NCBI GenBank assembly: GCA_030674185.1
Contig: CM060307.1
Span: 42,778,681-42,791,180 of the forward strand
Length of the DNA stretch: 12,500 nucleotides
Source: Monoplex corrugatus
Taxonomy: Eukaryota > Mollusca > Gastropoda > Littorinimorpha > Ranellidae
Reading direction: 5' to 3'
Shown here: one piece after another, positions 1-8,097 of the stretch
How the letters are laid out: every line of letters begins with the position of its first letter
How positions within the stretch are numbered: the stretch's first letter is position 1
Translations under genes and position numbers: made by a program
Notes under the pieces: generated by a model
The model's input: only the letters and a program-made list of their open reading frames with translations
The model's database searches: none
Told to the model about the DNA's origin: nothing

Positions 1-30
1 CACCACGTCAGAAACGACAACCAGGAGTTG
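1..30 (-). mobile_element. Scrap of LINE 3' UTR at window edge
   Basis: The first bases (CACCACGTCA then GACAACC) match the sequence at 836-860, which lies in the 3' UTR of the minus-strand LINE at 740-1293. About 25 bases align with a few substitutions. By the same polarity the element would be on the minus strand with its terminus beyond the left edge. The match is short, so this is tentative. Confidence 0.35.
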
Positions 31-274
31 AAGTACCACAGTAAGTTTATACCAGGACTTCTCACTTGTGCTCTGACACAGACTTTGACGATGACCAGGT
101 TTGTCAGGTCGTCTGATTTTCCAGCAGGAGGAATGACTTCCATCCTGTCTGTGGAGCGTCTGGTGGGTAAAGAATGGAGATTTTTCCCATCGCCTGAGTT
201 AAACATATGTGCTGACCTGCCGTCTCTGAACCCCCTTACTTTTGATATGCACACAACACATCAAATATGCACAC
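31..274. other. Unassigned non-coding stretch
   Basis: I see no tandem repeat, RNA gene or recognisable protein here. An open frame of about 95 codons crosses the region, but its translation resembles no family I know and it runs on into the dispersed-repeat-like sequence at 275-420. I regard it as chance. Confidence 0.5.
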
Positions 275-420
275 GTATGATCCTGAAAGCCATGCCAATG
301 TCCGATGGCTTATAGAAACAGGAAAATACCCCAAAGTATGCCCACTCTCTCGGTTAATAAGGTGTGTGATGTCTACTGGGCGGGGTAACCCACCGAAGAC
401 GGAGTATGCAGACTGTGCAG
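275..420 (+). mobile_element. Probable dispersed repeat fragment
   Basis: Blocks such as CCAATGTCCGATGGCTTATA, GAAACAGGAAAATACC, GGCGGGGTAA and GAAGACGGAGTATG resemble a dispersed repeat I remember from gastropod genomes. In the form I recall, the 'acggagtatg' block comes before the 'ggcggggta' block; here the order is reversed, which suggests a rearranged or subfamily copy. There is no coding potential. The assignment rests on memory and is unchecked. Confidence 0.35.
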
Positions 421-491
421 CAACATAACGTCTGCATTGTGTGCAAGCCAAACCAAAATAACGTGCATAATACATACAAAATACTGCTCAG

Positions 492-553
<62 letters not shown>

Positions 554-554
554 T

Positions 555-588
<34 letters not shown>

Positions 589-698
589 ACACAAACACTA
601 ACACACACACAAACTAGCACACACACAAACGCGGGGGAAACATCCGCACGCACATATACACACACACAAACGCGGGGAAAACACATAAACACACGCAG
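492..698 (+). repeat. (CA)n/(CG)n compound microsatellite
   Basis: An uninterrupted AC run of about 57 bases (493-549) is followed by ATACATAC, a second AC run (to 570) and a CG run (571-584). A degenerate tail to about 698 contains two copies of ACACACAAACGCGGGG with about 40 bases between them. Alternating purine and pyrimidine across 493-585 favours left-handed (Z) DNA. Peptides rich in Thr-His or Cys-Val read from this tract are artefacts. Confidence 0.95.
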
Positions 699-712
699 CC
701 CCCCCCCCCCCC
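699..712 (+). repeat. Poly(C) run
   Basis: Fourteen consecutive C residues terminate the CA-rich tract. Such a run can form i-motif or G-quadruplex structures and is prone to length error in sequencing. Confidence 0.9.
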
Positions 713-767
713 ACTTTATCTAGGAAGTTACAAGTTCATATGCTTATAGCCCAGCATGACTACTACA

Positions 768-845
768 GCCATATCAGGGCTAACACCACGTCAGCCATAT
801 CAGGGCTAACACCACGTCAGCCATATCAGGGCTAACACCACGTCA
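768..845 (-). repeat. 26-bp perfect tandem triplicate in LINE 3' UTR
   Basis: There are three head-to-tail copies, 768-793, 794-819 and 820-845. Each begins GCCATATCAGGGCT and ends ACACCACGTCA, and the three are identical. The core AGCCATATCAGGGCT is an imperfect palindrome (AGCC...GGCT). The block lies just inside the LINE 3' terminus. Confidence 0.95.
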
Positions 846-945
846 AAAATGACAACCCGGTTACTATAAAAAACAACAGTTAAAAACCATGCTTACCATT
901 AATCTTGCAAGTCTAAAATGCAATTAAAGAAAAACAGCCGTAAAA

Positions 946-1293
946 TCATATCAGGTGAAATCTACTGATCTCTTGTAAAAATTGGAAAATTGCATCAGGA
1001 GGGACGTCTCGGAAAAGGTTCTTTAAGGAATCTGCCATGTAGTGCTTTTGTCTCACATCGTACAAGTCCCAGCAATCAAGGACAGGGTGTCTGATGCTCA
1101 ACGGCTCGTCACATGGTATACACCACAGTGCTGCTTCATTGTTTAAAAGGTACGAATGAGTGTAGGATGTGTGACCCGTGTGTAATGTACATAACATTGT
1201 CTCTTTCTTACCGTTCCCTGCAGCAGATGGGAGAATTTCTTTCAGGTTAGAGCGGATTTGGAATAGTTTGTTATCTGTCTGTGCATTACCACT
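946..1293 (-). pseudogene. LINE reverse transcriptase C-terminus (remnant)
   Basis: The frame is open on the minus strand from 1293 to the stop at 948-946. The translation begins with an NKLFQI segment, runs through a TGHTSYTHSYLL segment and reaches a Cys/His cluster, CIPCDEPLSIRHPVLDC (C-x2-C-x7-H-x4-C). It ends in DSLKNLF and FLQEISRFHLI. GHT..THS followed by a CCHC-like cluster and a final 'FLKEI' block is what I know from the C-terminus of LINE polyproteins carrying RNase H-type tails. The usual Arg-rich segment before GHT is changed here (LCTLHTGHT). An ATG at 1197 lies inside the domain and is not a real start. No polymerase catalytic residues are present, so it cannot function alone. 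Confidence 0.75.
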
Positions 1294-1690
1294 TCATTTA
1301 CCAAGAGCAGAAACCTGTTGACTTATGCACGGTTGTTCCACACTTCGCTGGCTCGTCTACAAGGAGAACAGAATTCTCTTGGGCCCTTGAGAAACAAAGG
1401 CAGTTAATTAATTGTCCCAGCGAGCACATCCATTATGTCTGCAATATCTTTGTCCCTCCCCCCTTCCCTTCTACCTTTCTTCTCTCCTCAAGACCTAGCT
1501 TCGTTTTGGCGTTACCCTCGGCGGAAGTAAGGACAGATAACTTGAACTGGTGCATGCGGAGAACGATTGTTTTGGACAAGACAGCCATGAAAGCAGTGGG
1601 GCGTTTGGTGCGAGACTGTCGGATGTTGTTTTATTGTTCCCCCCGCTGGAGAACGCGATAGTGTCTTTTCCTTGTCTTGGCGTTTAACCG
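1294..1690. other. Unassigned non-coding stretch
   Basis: I find no RNA gene and no protein match. It contains a pyrimidine-rich patch (about 1453-1495) and an open frame of 126 codons (1281-1661, plus strand). The start of that frame overlaps the antisense of the LINE remnant, and its translation has no recognisable domain. Confidence 0.45.
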
Positions 1691-1697
1691 ACTTGTG

Positions 1698-1785
1698 CTC
1701 TCTTTCGAAAGGAGACAATGTAACATATCTCGTCCTTTGTTTACGAAAGAAATAATCGCCCTTTGTTTATAAGGGAAATAATGTT
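1698..1785. repeat. Three diverged short palindromic units
   Basis: Three related units follow each other: CTCTTTCGAAAGGAGACAAT (from 1700), CCTTTGTTTACGAAAGAAAT (from 1734) and CCCTTTGTTTATAAGGGAAA (from 1759). Each is a small inverted repeat followed by 'aaat' or 'acaat'. The last two are offset by about 25 bp. They look like tandem or nested ends of a small inverted-repeat element. Confidence 0.5.
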
Positions 1786-1800
1786 AAATACTGACCCACG

Positions 1801-1948
<148 letters not shown>

Positions 1949-2096
1949 TGTGTGTATAAAAATTCGGAATTCAAATCTGTTTCCCATAAGAATTTAAAAC
2001 TGGGCTAATGGACACAGTTTGGTTGTCATAATGTGACAAAACGGTTAATGATTTAAAGTTAACGATTTCCGCGGTTCGTGGTTACACATGCACGTT

Positions 2097-2097
<1 letters not shown>

Positions 2098-2136
<39 letters not shown>
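2098..2136 (+). repeat. (TCA)13 microsatellite
   Basis: Thirteen uninterrupted TCA triplets. There is no flanking coding frame, so this is not a codon repeat. Confidence 0.95.
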
Positions 2137-2873
2137 ATGGGAATACAATGTATGAGTGATTGCATATCTTTCGGTTTTACCATGTGCAGGTTATCATAAA
2201 CATATTACGCAATTGGGATTTGTAAACTGTTTTTCTTAAGTCACTTTGATTTCGCATACCGGAATAACAGCAATCGATTCTTGAGTGTATGCATTTTTCC
2301 TTAGTCTTTTCCATCCTCTTCTGTCTCACTTTTTGTTTTGTTTTTGTTTTTATCTGATACAAATATCCGGGAAATGAAATTCTTCTTCAATCACAACACA
2401 AACTGTACACTTTCTGTCTTCTTTTGCAATAGTTAGACATTTGTCTCATTCAAATTGTCTGCATAAATCTTTTATATGAATAGATATTTAAATATGTATC
2501 AGATAAGCCGTAGTTGTAATTTTATATAAAAAGCAATTTTGATATACTTGTATTCTAGAAGTGTTATCAGTCTACAGTACTCAGAGTTGACTGTTCTATG
2601 CAGGATTAATTCCAATATGTGGAGAATCGTTTTAATGAAACCAAACAGGTTTTGTTTGTTTGTCAACACTTTATTATCATGAGTATGTTTCTATTAGATA
2701 TACTGTCTGATTATTGTGTGAAAGAATCCTGATATTTAACAACACATTTGTATACTGATAGGAAATTGTCCCAATCCAACTAGATTTCCTGTTTACTTCG
2801 GGTAACTGGTTTAGAAAATGACATGCATTTTTTCAGACAGTAACTTCTGTGACAGGGGCTTTGGAATTAGGGC
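2137..2873. other. AT-rich unassigned stretch
   Basis: AT-rich sequence with scattered short T and A runs. I see no tandem repeat of note, no mobile-element terminus that I recognise, and no open frame with a plausible protein. Confidence 0.5.
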
Positions 2874-3075
2874 TTGAATAAAAAAAATCATCTGTGTATT
2901 TTCACCACTGGGGAAACCACATTTCAGTGCCATAAGCTGAAACAACAACGACTATTGTGTCATACAGATGTATCATTATATTTAGTCTCAATTCTTTTTT
3001 TTTTTTCAGAGCACGAATTGCTTTGTTTGTTTGTTTTGCTAGATGTTCTTGTGCACATATTGTACTGCCGTTTAG

Positions 3076-3089
3076 TTGTGTGTGTGTGT

Positions 3090-3137
<48 letters not shown>

Positions 3138-3263
3138 TAGAGAGACAGACAGACAGCGACAGAGACAGAGGTAGGAGGGAGGGAGGTAGAAATAGAGACA
3201 GACAGAGAGACACAGAGAGACAGAGACACAGAGAGAGAGAGACAGACAGAGAGAGAAAGAGAA

Positions 3264-3296
<33 letters not shown>

Positions 3297-3360
3297 CAGA
3301 CGGACAGACAGAGAGGGAGACGAAGAGAGACAGAGAGATAGAGAGACAGATAGACAGAGA
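3076..3360 (+). repeat. Long purine-rich GA/CAGA tract
   Basis: A short GT run is followed by about 270 bases of GA, CAGA, GAAA and GGGA repeats, with only scattered pyrimidines on the plus strand. It is an imperfect polypurine tract that could adopt triplex (H-DNA) structures. The 154-codon plus-strand frame (Glu-Arg rich) and the minus-strand Ser-Leu frames here are translations of the tract. Confidence 0.95.
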
Positions 3361-3476
3361 GCACGCTTACGTGCGTTCGTGGCAAGATTTTGTTCCACGA
3401 TGCACAGACTTTAAGCTTTGATGGAAGTGGGGCTTGCAATACCGTACCTCAAAACCACACAACCAACTTCCGTTCT

Positions 3477-3830
3477 ATAATAATAATAATAATTACAATA
3501 TTTATATAGCGCAAAATCTTGATAAAATCAAATCTAAGCGCTGAAACAGACACACACACACGTACGCACGCACACACACGCACGCACACACACGCACTCA
3601 CACGCACACACGCGCACACAGCTATAAATGGGGAGAAAGAATAAAAGCAATGGAAAATTATAGAGAGCATATTATATACAGTTATATATTGCAATGTGAT
3701 TCCCCTCCGAGTGGAGACAGGCTGCAGAGGGGATTGAGTGAGGTCAGGATTTTATGCAGAGGAGAAAAGGTGAGTTTTGAGAGCGGACTTGAAGGAGACA
3801 AAAGTAGGTTGCTGACGGACTGAGAGAGAA
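3477..3830 (+). mobile_element. Probable dispersed element with internal CA tract
   Basis: An ATA microsatellite (3477-3494) precedes ATATTTATATAGCGC (3500-3514) and CTAAGCGCTG (3533-3542). These motifs recur in dispersed repeats of many aquatic animals as I remember them. After a CA/CG-rich expansion (about 3548-3620) the sequence continues with AAAAGGTGAGTTTTGAGAGC (from 3764) and GGACTTGAAGGAG, which I also associate with the same kind of element. A 7-bp stem (3701-3707 with 3727-3733) lies inside. It is non-coding. Family and both ends are uncertain. Confidence 0.4.
3548..3622 (+). repeat. CA/CG-rich microsatellite
   Basis: Imperfect CACACG, CACGCA and CGCA repeats with mostly alternating pyrimidine and purine. 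It sits within the probable dispersed element at 3477-3830. Confidence 0.9.
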
Positions 3831-3914
3831 ACTATTTCTCCTGAAATCAAGTGCATCATTTCTATCTACATAGCCTTTGCTGTACTACTGTGTTGTTTTG
3901 TGCGTTCATGAATT

Positions 3915-4253
3915 TGTACGATGAATTTAGGTTTTAAGTAGACAAACAAACAAAAAAACAAACAAAAACTGTACGACGAATTCAGTCTTAAAGCAGACTG
4001 AAACACAAAAAATGTACAATAAATCCAGTCTTTCGGTAGACTTAAACAAACAAACAAACAAAAAATGTACTATAAAACCACTGTCTTTCGGTACACTGAA
4101 ACAAACAAACAAAAAATATGTAAGATAAATTCAGTTTTTAAGCAAACCGAAACAAAAGCATGTACGGTCATTTCAGTAGTAAAGAAAGTGAAACAAACAT
4201 ATGTACAATAAATGCAGTCTTTGAGTAGTCTGAAACAGAAATATGAAACAAAA
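3915..4253 (+). repeat. Seven-unit diverged minisatellite (41-55 bp units)
   Basis: Units start with TGTA at about 3915, 3970, 4013, 4066, 4119, 4161 and 4202. Each has the plan TGTAC-N-ATAAATTCAGTCTTT, a short spacer, then an AGACTGAAAC-like block and a variable CAAA stretch. The unit at 3970 can form an 8-bp perfect stem (3981-3988 with 3995-4002). The unit at 4119 keeps most of that stem with a paired C-G to T-A change. The other units are weaker or broken. Minus-strand frames here (Phe, Cys and Val rich) are artefacts of the repeat. Confidence 0.8.
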
Positions 4254-4550
4254 AGTCGAAGGAATTTTTCAGCATCAATTTCATAAAAGCATCACGTACA
4301 TAACTTGAATTTGATAAATAAACAGTCCAAACATAAGTATTCAATCGCTTCTATAGTTTAAGTACAGAGGTCTAAACGTTGATATATGTGCATTTGGATT
4401 TTAGAAAACTGAAAATATGTGCTGAACTAGATAGTTAGTTAAAATCTGATCAAAATCCGTCAATAAACCATCTAAACTTCCTTGCAGATAGTTGTAAACA
4501 TGTTTAGCGTGGTTCTACTCTTTGACCGATTCAAAGGAAACTTACAAAAC
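4254..4550. other. AT-rich unassigned stretch
   Basis: No repeat, RNA gene or protein signal that I can support. Confidence 0.5.
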
Positions 4551-4554
4551 AGCA

Positions 4555-4777
4555 AACAGGAACCAGGAAAAAAAAACACACAAAAAAAAACACGAAAACA
4601 AGAAAACCACGCACACACAAAAAGGTATCAGAACGCGTATTTAATACAACCAGACAAGACAGGCGCAAATTTTCGGCTAACCGTCTTTTGTCAAGCGTAA
4701 GACCACAAACAAACACCATATACAATAATTAGGAGAAAAAGACAAAAACTTCTCTGCTGCTCCGTCCAGTGTGAGAA
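4555..4777 (-). mobile_element. Dispersed element copy 1 (Penelope-like?)
   Basis: This matches 11181-11363 over most of its length, including GAACGCGTATTTAATACAAC, CAGACAAGACAGGCGCAAAT and TGCTGCTCCGTCCAGTGTGA. Read on the minus strand it contains TTGACAAAAGACGG followed by GCCGAAAATTTGCGCC; the other copy reads TTGACAAAGGCC-AATAT-GGCCGAAAA. A short stem followed by CGAAA resembles the terminal region of Penelope-like retroelements as I remember it. No coding part is present, so the class is an inference. The A-rich run near 4569-4595 is shared with copy 4. Confidence 0.5.
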
Positions 4778-4785
4778 TAGGATTT

Positions 4786-4882
4786 TTCTCACACTGGACG
4801 AAGCAAGCAGGGAAGTTTCAGTCTTTTTCTCCTAATTTTTGTAGTTGGTGTTTGTTTGTGATCTTACGCTTCACAAAGGCCA
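4786..4882 (+). mobile_element. Dispersed element copy 2, inverted to copy 1
   Basis: This is the reverse complement of about 4687-4777, with roughly ten differences over 92 positions by eye. An 8-base spacer (4778-4785) separates the arms. Together they form a foldback of about 90-bp arms. It ends with CTTCACAAAGGCCAGTG, where similarity to the 'caaaggcc' region stops. Confidence 0.8.
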
Positions 4883-4888
4883 GTGAAT

Positions 4889-4980
4889 TTTCTCACACTG
4901 GACGAAGCAGCAGGGAAGTTTCAGTCTTTTTCTCCTATTTTTGTATTTGGTGTTTGTTTGTTTGTGATCTTCACATCACA
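4889..4980 (+). mobile_element. Dispersed element copy 3, tandem to copy 2
   Basis: This repeats copy 2 in the same orientation: TTCTCACACTGGACGAAGCA, GGGAAGTTTCAGTCTTTTTC, TTGGTGTTTGTTTG and GTGATCTTC. It is cut short at CACATCACA. Copies 2 and 3 share differences from copy 1 (for example GAAGTTTCAGTC), so one probably arose by duplication of the other. Confidence 0.8.
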
Positions 4981-4995
4981 TAAAAAAAAAAACTG

Positions 4996-7140
4996 ATAAC
5001 AGTTTTCCCACACCTGCATGAAATAAAAAAACAAAAAACCCAACTCGTAGCAGTTCTTCCCGCTGCACCACCAAATTACGAGAAAAATAACAGTTCTCCC
5101 TCAACCACATCACAAACATTGTTAAAAGTTCTTCCCACGCCACATTACAAAAGTAACAATTCTTTCAACACCACATCATAGACATTTTTAACAATTCTTC
5201 CCACACCACATTACACATTTCTTTCCACTCCATATTATATATATTATTAACAGTTCTTCCTACACCACATACAAAAACAACAGGTCTTTCCACACCACGC
5301 TACAAAAATAACAGTTCTTCCCATACCACATTACAAAAATAACATTTCTTTCCTCTTCACATTATGAATATTACTAACAATTCTTCCTATACACATTTAA
5401 AAAATAACAGTTCTTCCCACACCACACCCACAAAAATTGTTAACAGTTCTTCCCATACCACATTACAAAAATAGCAGTTTTTTCCACACCACACTACAAA
5501 AACAATAGGTCTTTCCACACCAGGCTACACAAATAGCAGTTCTTCCTTAAAACATTACAAAAATAACATTTCTTTCCTCTCCACATTATAGATATTTATT
5601 AACAAGTCTTCCTATAAACATTTCAAAAATAACAGTTCTTCCCACACCACATTACAAAAACAACAGGTGTTTCCACGCCACATGACAAAATCAGCAATTC
5701 TTTCCACACCACGTTACAAAAACAATAGGTCTCTCCACATCACGCTATGAAAATAGCAGTTCTTCCCACACCACATTACAAAAACAATAGGTGTTTCCAC
5801 ACCACATTACAAAAACAATAGGTGTTTCCACACCACATTACAAAAACAATAGGTGTTTCCACACCACATTACAAAACACAATAGGTGTTTCCACACCACA
5901 TTACAAAAACAATAGGTCGTTTCCACACCACATTACAAAAACAATAGGTGTTTCCACACCACATTACAAAAACAATAGGTGTTTCCACACCACATTACAA
6001 AAACAATAGGTGTTTCCACACCACATTACAAAAACAATAGGTGTTTCCCCCTCAAACTAGTTCACACCACATTACAAAAACAATAGGTGTTTCCACACCA
6101 CATTACAAAAACAATAGGTCTTTCCACACCACATTACAAAAACAATAGGTCTTTCCACACCACATTACAAAAACAATAGGTGTTTCCACACCACATTACA
6201 AAAACAATAGGTCTTTCCACATCACATTACAAAAACAATAGGTCTTTCCACACCACATTACAAAAACAATAGGTCTTTCCACACCACATTACAAAAACAA
6301 TAGGTGTTTCCACACCACATTACAAAAACAATAGGTCTTTCCACATCACATTACAAAAACAATAGGTCTTTCCACACCACATTACAAAAACAATAGGTGT
6401 TTCCACACCACATTACAAAAACAATAGGTCTTTCCACATCACATTACAAAAACAATAGGTGTTTCCACACCACATTACAAAAACAATAGGTCTTTCCACA
6501 CCAGGCTACAAAAATAGCAGTTCTTCCTTACACATTACAAAAATAACATTTCTTTCCTCTCCACATTATAGATATTATTAACAATTCTTCCCACACCACA
6601 TTACAAAAATAACATTTCTTTCCTCTCCACATTACAGATATTATTAACAATTCTTCCCACACCACATATATAAATGACACTTCTTCCACCACCACCCTTA
6701 AAAATGTTCACAGTTCTTCCCTCACCACATTACAAAATAACAAATTTTCCCACCCCACATTATAGATATTTATTAACAAGTCTTCCTATAAACATTTCAA
6801 AAATAACAGTTCTTCCCATACTACATCACAAAAATTGTTAACAGTTCTTCCCACACCACATTATATAAACAACAGGTGTTTCCACACCACATTACATAAA
6901 CAACAGGTGTTTCCACACCACATTACAAAAATAGCAATTCTTCCCACACCACATTACAAAAACAATAGGCGTTTCCATACCACACTACAAAAATAGCAGT
7001 TCTTCCCACACCACATTATAAAAATAGCAGTTCTTCCCACACCACCTTACAAAAATAGCAGTTCTTCCCGCACCACCTTACAAAAACAATAGGTCTTTCC
7101 ACACCACGCTATAAAAATAGCTGTTCTTCCCATACCACGT
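4996..7140 (+). repeat. 31-bp satellite array with degenerate flanks
   Basis: This is about 2.1 kb of tandem units with a consensus period of 31 bp. Each has a CCACACCACATTAC block, an A-run and then either CAATAGGTGTTT or the variant TAACAGTTCTTC. Units are diverged and of uneven length at 4996-5765 and 6520-7140, and near-identical at 5766-6497. The sequence is C and A rich on the plus strand with few Gs. A 72-codon frame at 5791-6009 is a translation of the satellite and not a gene. There are no unique spacers, so this is not a CRISPR array. Confidence 0.95.
5766..6497 (+). repeat. Homogeneous core of the satellite
   Basis: About 23 units occur here. The AGGT junctions fall at 5790, 5821, 5852, 5884, 5915, 5947, 5978, 6009, 6040, 6086, then every 31 bases to 6489. 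The exceptions are two 1-base insertions and one 15-base insertion (6049-6063). Units from 5790 to 6086 carry GTGTTT (one has GTCGTTT). From 6117 onward GTGTTT and GTCTTT units are mixed. Confidence 0.95.
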
Positions 7141-7388
7141 ACACACACTGGATCAGAACAGAACACCAGCCTGGGAAGCAAGAAGTCCTGGATTTCATCA
7201 CCGGCCGGACAGAGATGATCGTTCCAACCCCCTCCCCTTCCACTAGACCTTGAGCGGTGGTCTGGGTGCTAGTCCTTCAGATAAGACGATAAACCGAAGT
7301 CCCGTGAGCAGCGTGCATTTAGCCCACGTACAAAGAAATATGTTGTCCTAGGCAAAATTATCTCGACAAATCCACTTTCATAATTTAA
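7141..7388 (+). mobile_element. tRNA-derived SINE, copy 1
   Basis: The head has a degenerate A box (TGGATCAGAAC, 7149-7159) and B box (GGATTTCATCACC, 7190-7202) with a tRNA-like 41-base spacing. The segment AGCCTGGGAAGCAAGAAGTC precedes the B box. The body holds CTAGACCTTGAGCGGTGGTC (7242-7261) and CAGATAAGACGATAAACCG, then CAGCGTGCATTTAGCCCACG and GGCAAAATTATCTCG. I recognise this body as a conserved domain of widespread molluscan tRNA-SINEs, from memory. The tail runs into purine repeats. It starts exactly where the satellite stops. The pol III boxes are decayed, so activity is unlikely. Confidence 0.7.
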
Positions 7389-7396
7389 AGGGAGGG

Positions 7397-7623
<227 letters not shown>

Positions 7624-7679
7624 CCATCGCCCCTCACGAACGGGTACAAATACACACATATTTCATGTGAAGACAACTG

Positions 7680-7835
7680 AACAGTAAGTTATCGCGTTAT
7701 TATAATGTCAAGAAATGACAGCTTAAAATACTTTAAACGAATAAATTAACACAATTCTAACTTAGATGCCAACAACAAACGTGGCCGAAACTTTGTTGTA
7801 AATATAAAATTTCAATGGTATGTTCTATTCTGTTA
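7680..7835. other. Unassigned AT-rich stretch
   Basis: No feature that I can support between the two GA tracts. Confidence 0.5.
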
Positions 7836-7876
7836 GAGAGAAAGGGGGGAGGGAGAGGAGGAGGAGAGAGAGAGAG

Positions 7877-7923
<47 letters not shown>

Positions 7924-7924
7924 G
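7836..7924 (+). repeat. Second purine (GGGA/GA)n tract
   Basis: GAGAGAAAGGGGGGAGGGAG passes into GA repeats, purine on the plus strand throughout apart from one C (7915) near the end. It lies about 55 bases upstream of SINE copy 2. Confidence 0.95.
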
Positions 7925-7978
7925 AGTATTGAAAATAATTCTAAGAGTAGAACACTTAGGGTAAGATTGTAAAGACGT

Positions 7979-8097
7979 ATGTAGCCAGTGGGTTACAACA
8001 TTGCCTGGGAAACATTCAGTCCTAGATTCGATGTCCGTTTGTACGTGTGTTTTCTACCCCATCCGCTAGATCTTAAGTGGTGGTCTGGGCTCTTTAT
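7979..8097 (+). mobile_element. tRNA-derived SINE, copy 2 (truncated)
   Basis: The A box TAGCCAGTGG (7982-7991) and B box region GATTCGATGTCC (8025-8036) are spaced about as in copy 1. TTGCCTGGGAAACATTCAGT precedes the B box, matching copy 1's CCTGGGAAGCAAGAAGTC. CTAGATCTTAAGTGGTGGTC (8066-8085) matches copy 1's post-head block. The rest of the body is missing and replaced by a LINE terminus from about 8098. Confidence 0.65.

Larger units (their letters stand above)
740..1293 (-). mobile_element. 5'-truncated non-LTR retrotransposon (LINE), 3' part
   Basis: Read on the minus strand, this contains the last ~115 codons of a LINE reverse-transcriptase polyprotein (1293 to 946). Then comes a ~200-bp 3' UTR with three 26-bp tandem copies (845 to 768) and a terminus around 740. 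The terminus GCTGGGCTATAAGCA resembles gastropod LINE 3' ends that I recall as ending in 'ctgggcgttaagcaa'. The 5' part (endonuclease and polymerase core) is absent; beyond 1293 the frame meets a stop and I see no further similarity. I found no clear target-site duplication. This is a typical dead-on-arrival 5'-truncated insertion. The C-terminal CCHC-like motif points to the Jockey/I group broadly; the exact clade is unresolved. Confidence 0.75.

Noticed and set aside
1281..1661. 126-codon plus-strand frame as a host gene
   Set aside because: It overlaps the antisense of a LINE remnant, and has no domain, biased codon use or splice context that would support it.
2157..2876. Possible exon or promoter in the AT-rich region
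   Set aside because: No coding frame, CpG cluster or convincing splice-site pair could be supported by eye.
5791..6009. 72-codon open frame in the satellite
   Set aside because: It is a translation of the tandem repeat (repeating HTTLQ and TKTIG-like blocks) and depends on the unit length phase.
5766..6497. Regular 31-bp repeats considered as a CRISPR array
   Set aside because: The repeats are contiguous with no unique spacers, there are no cas genes, and the setting is clearly eukaryotic.
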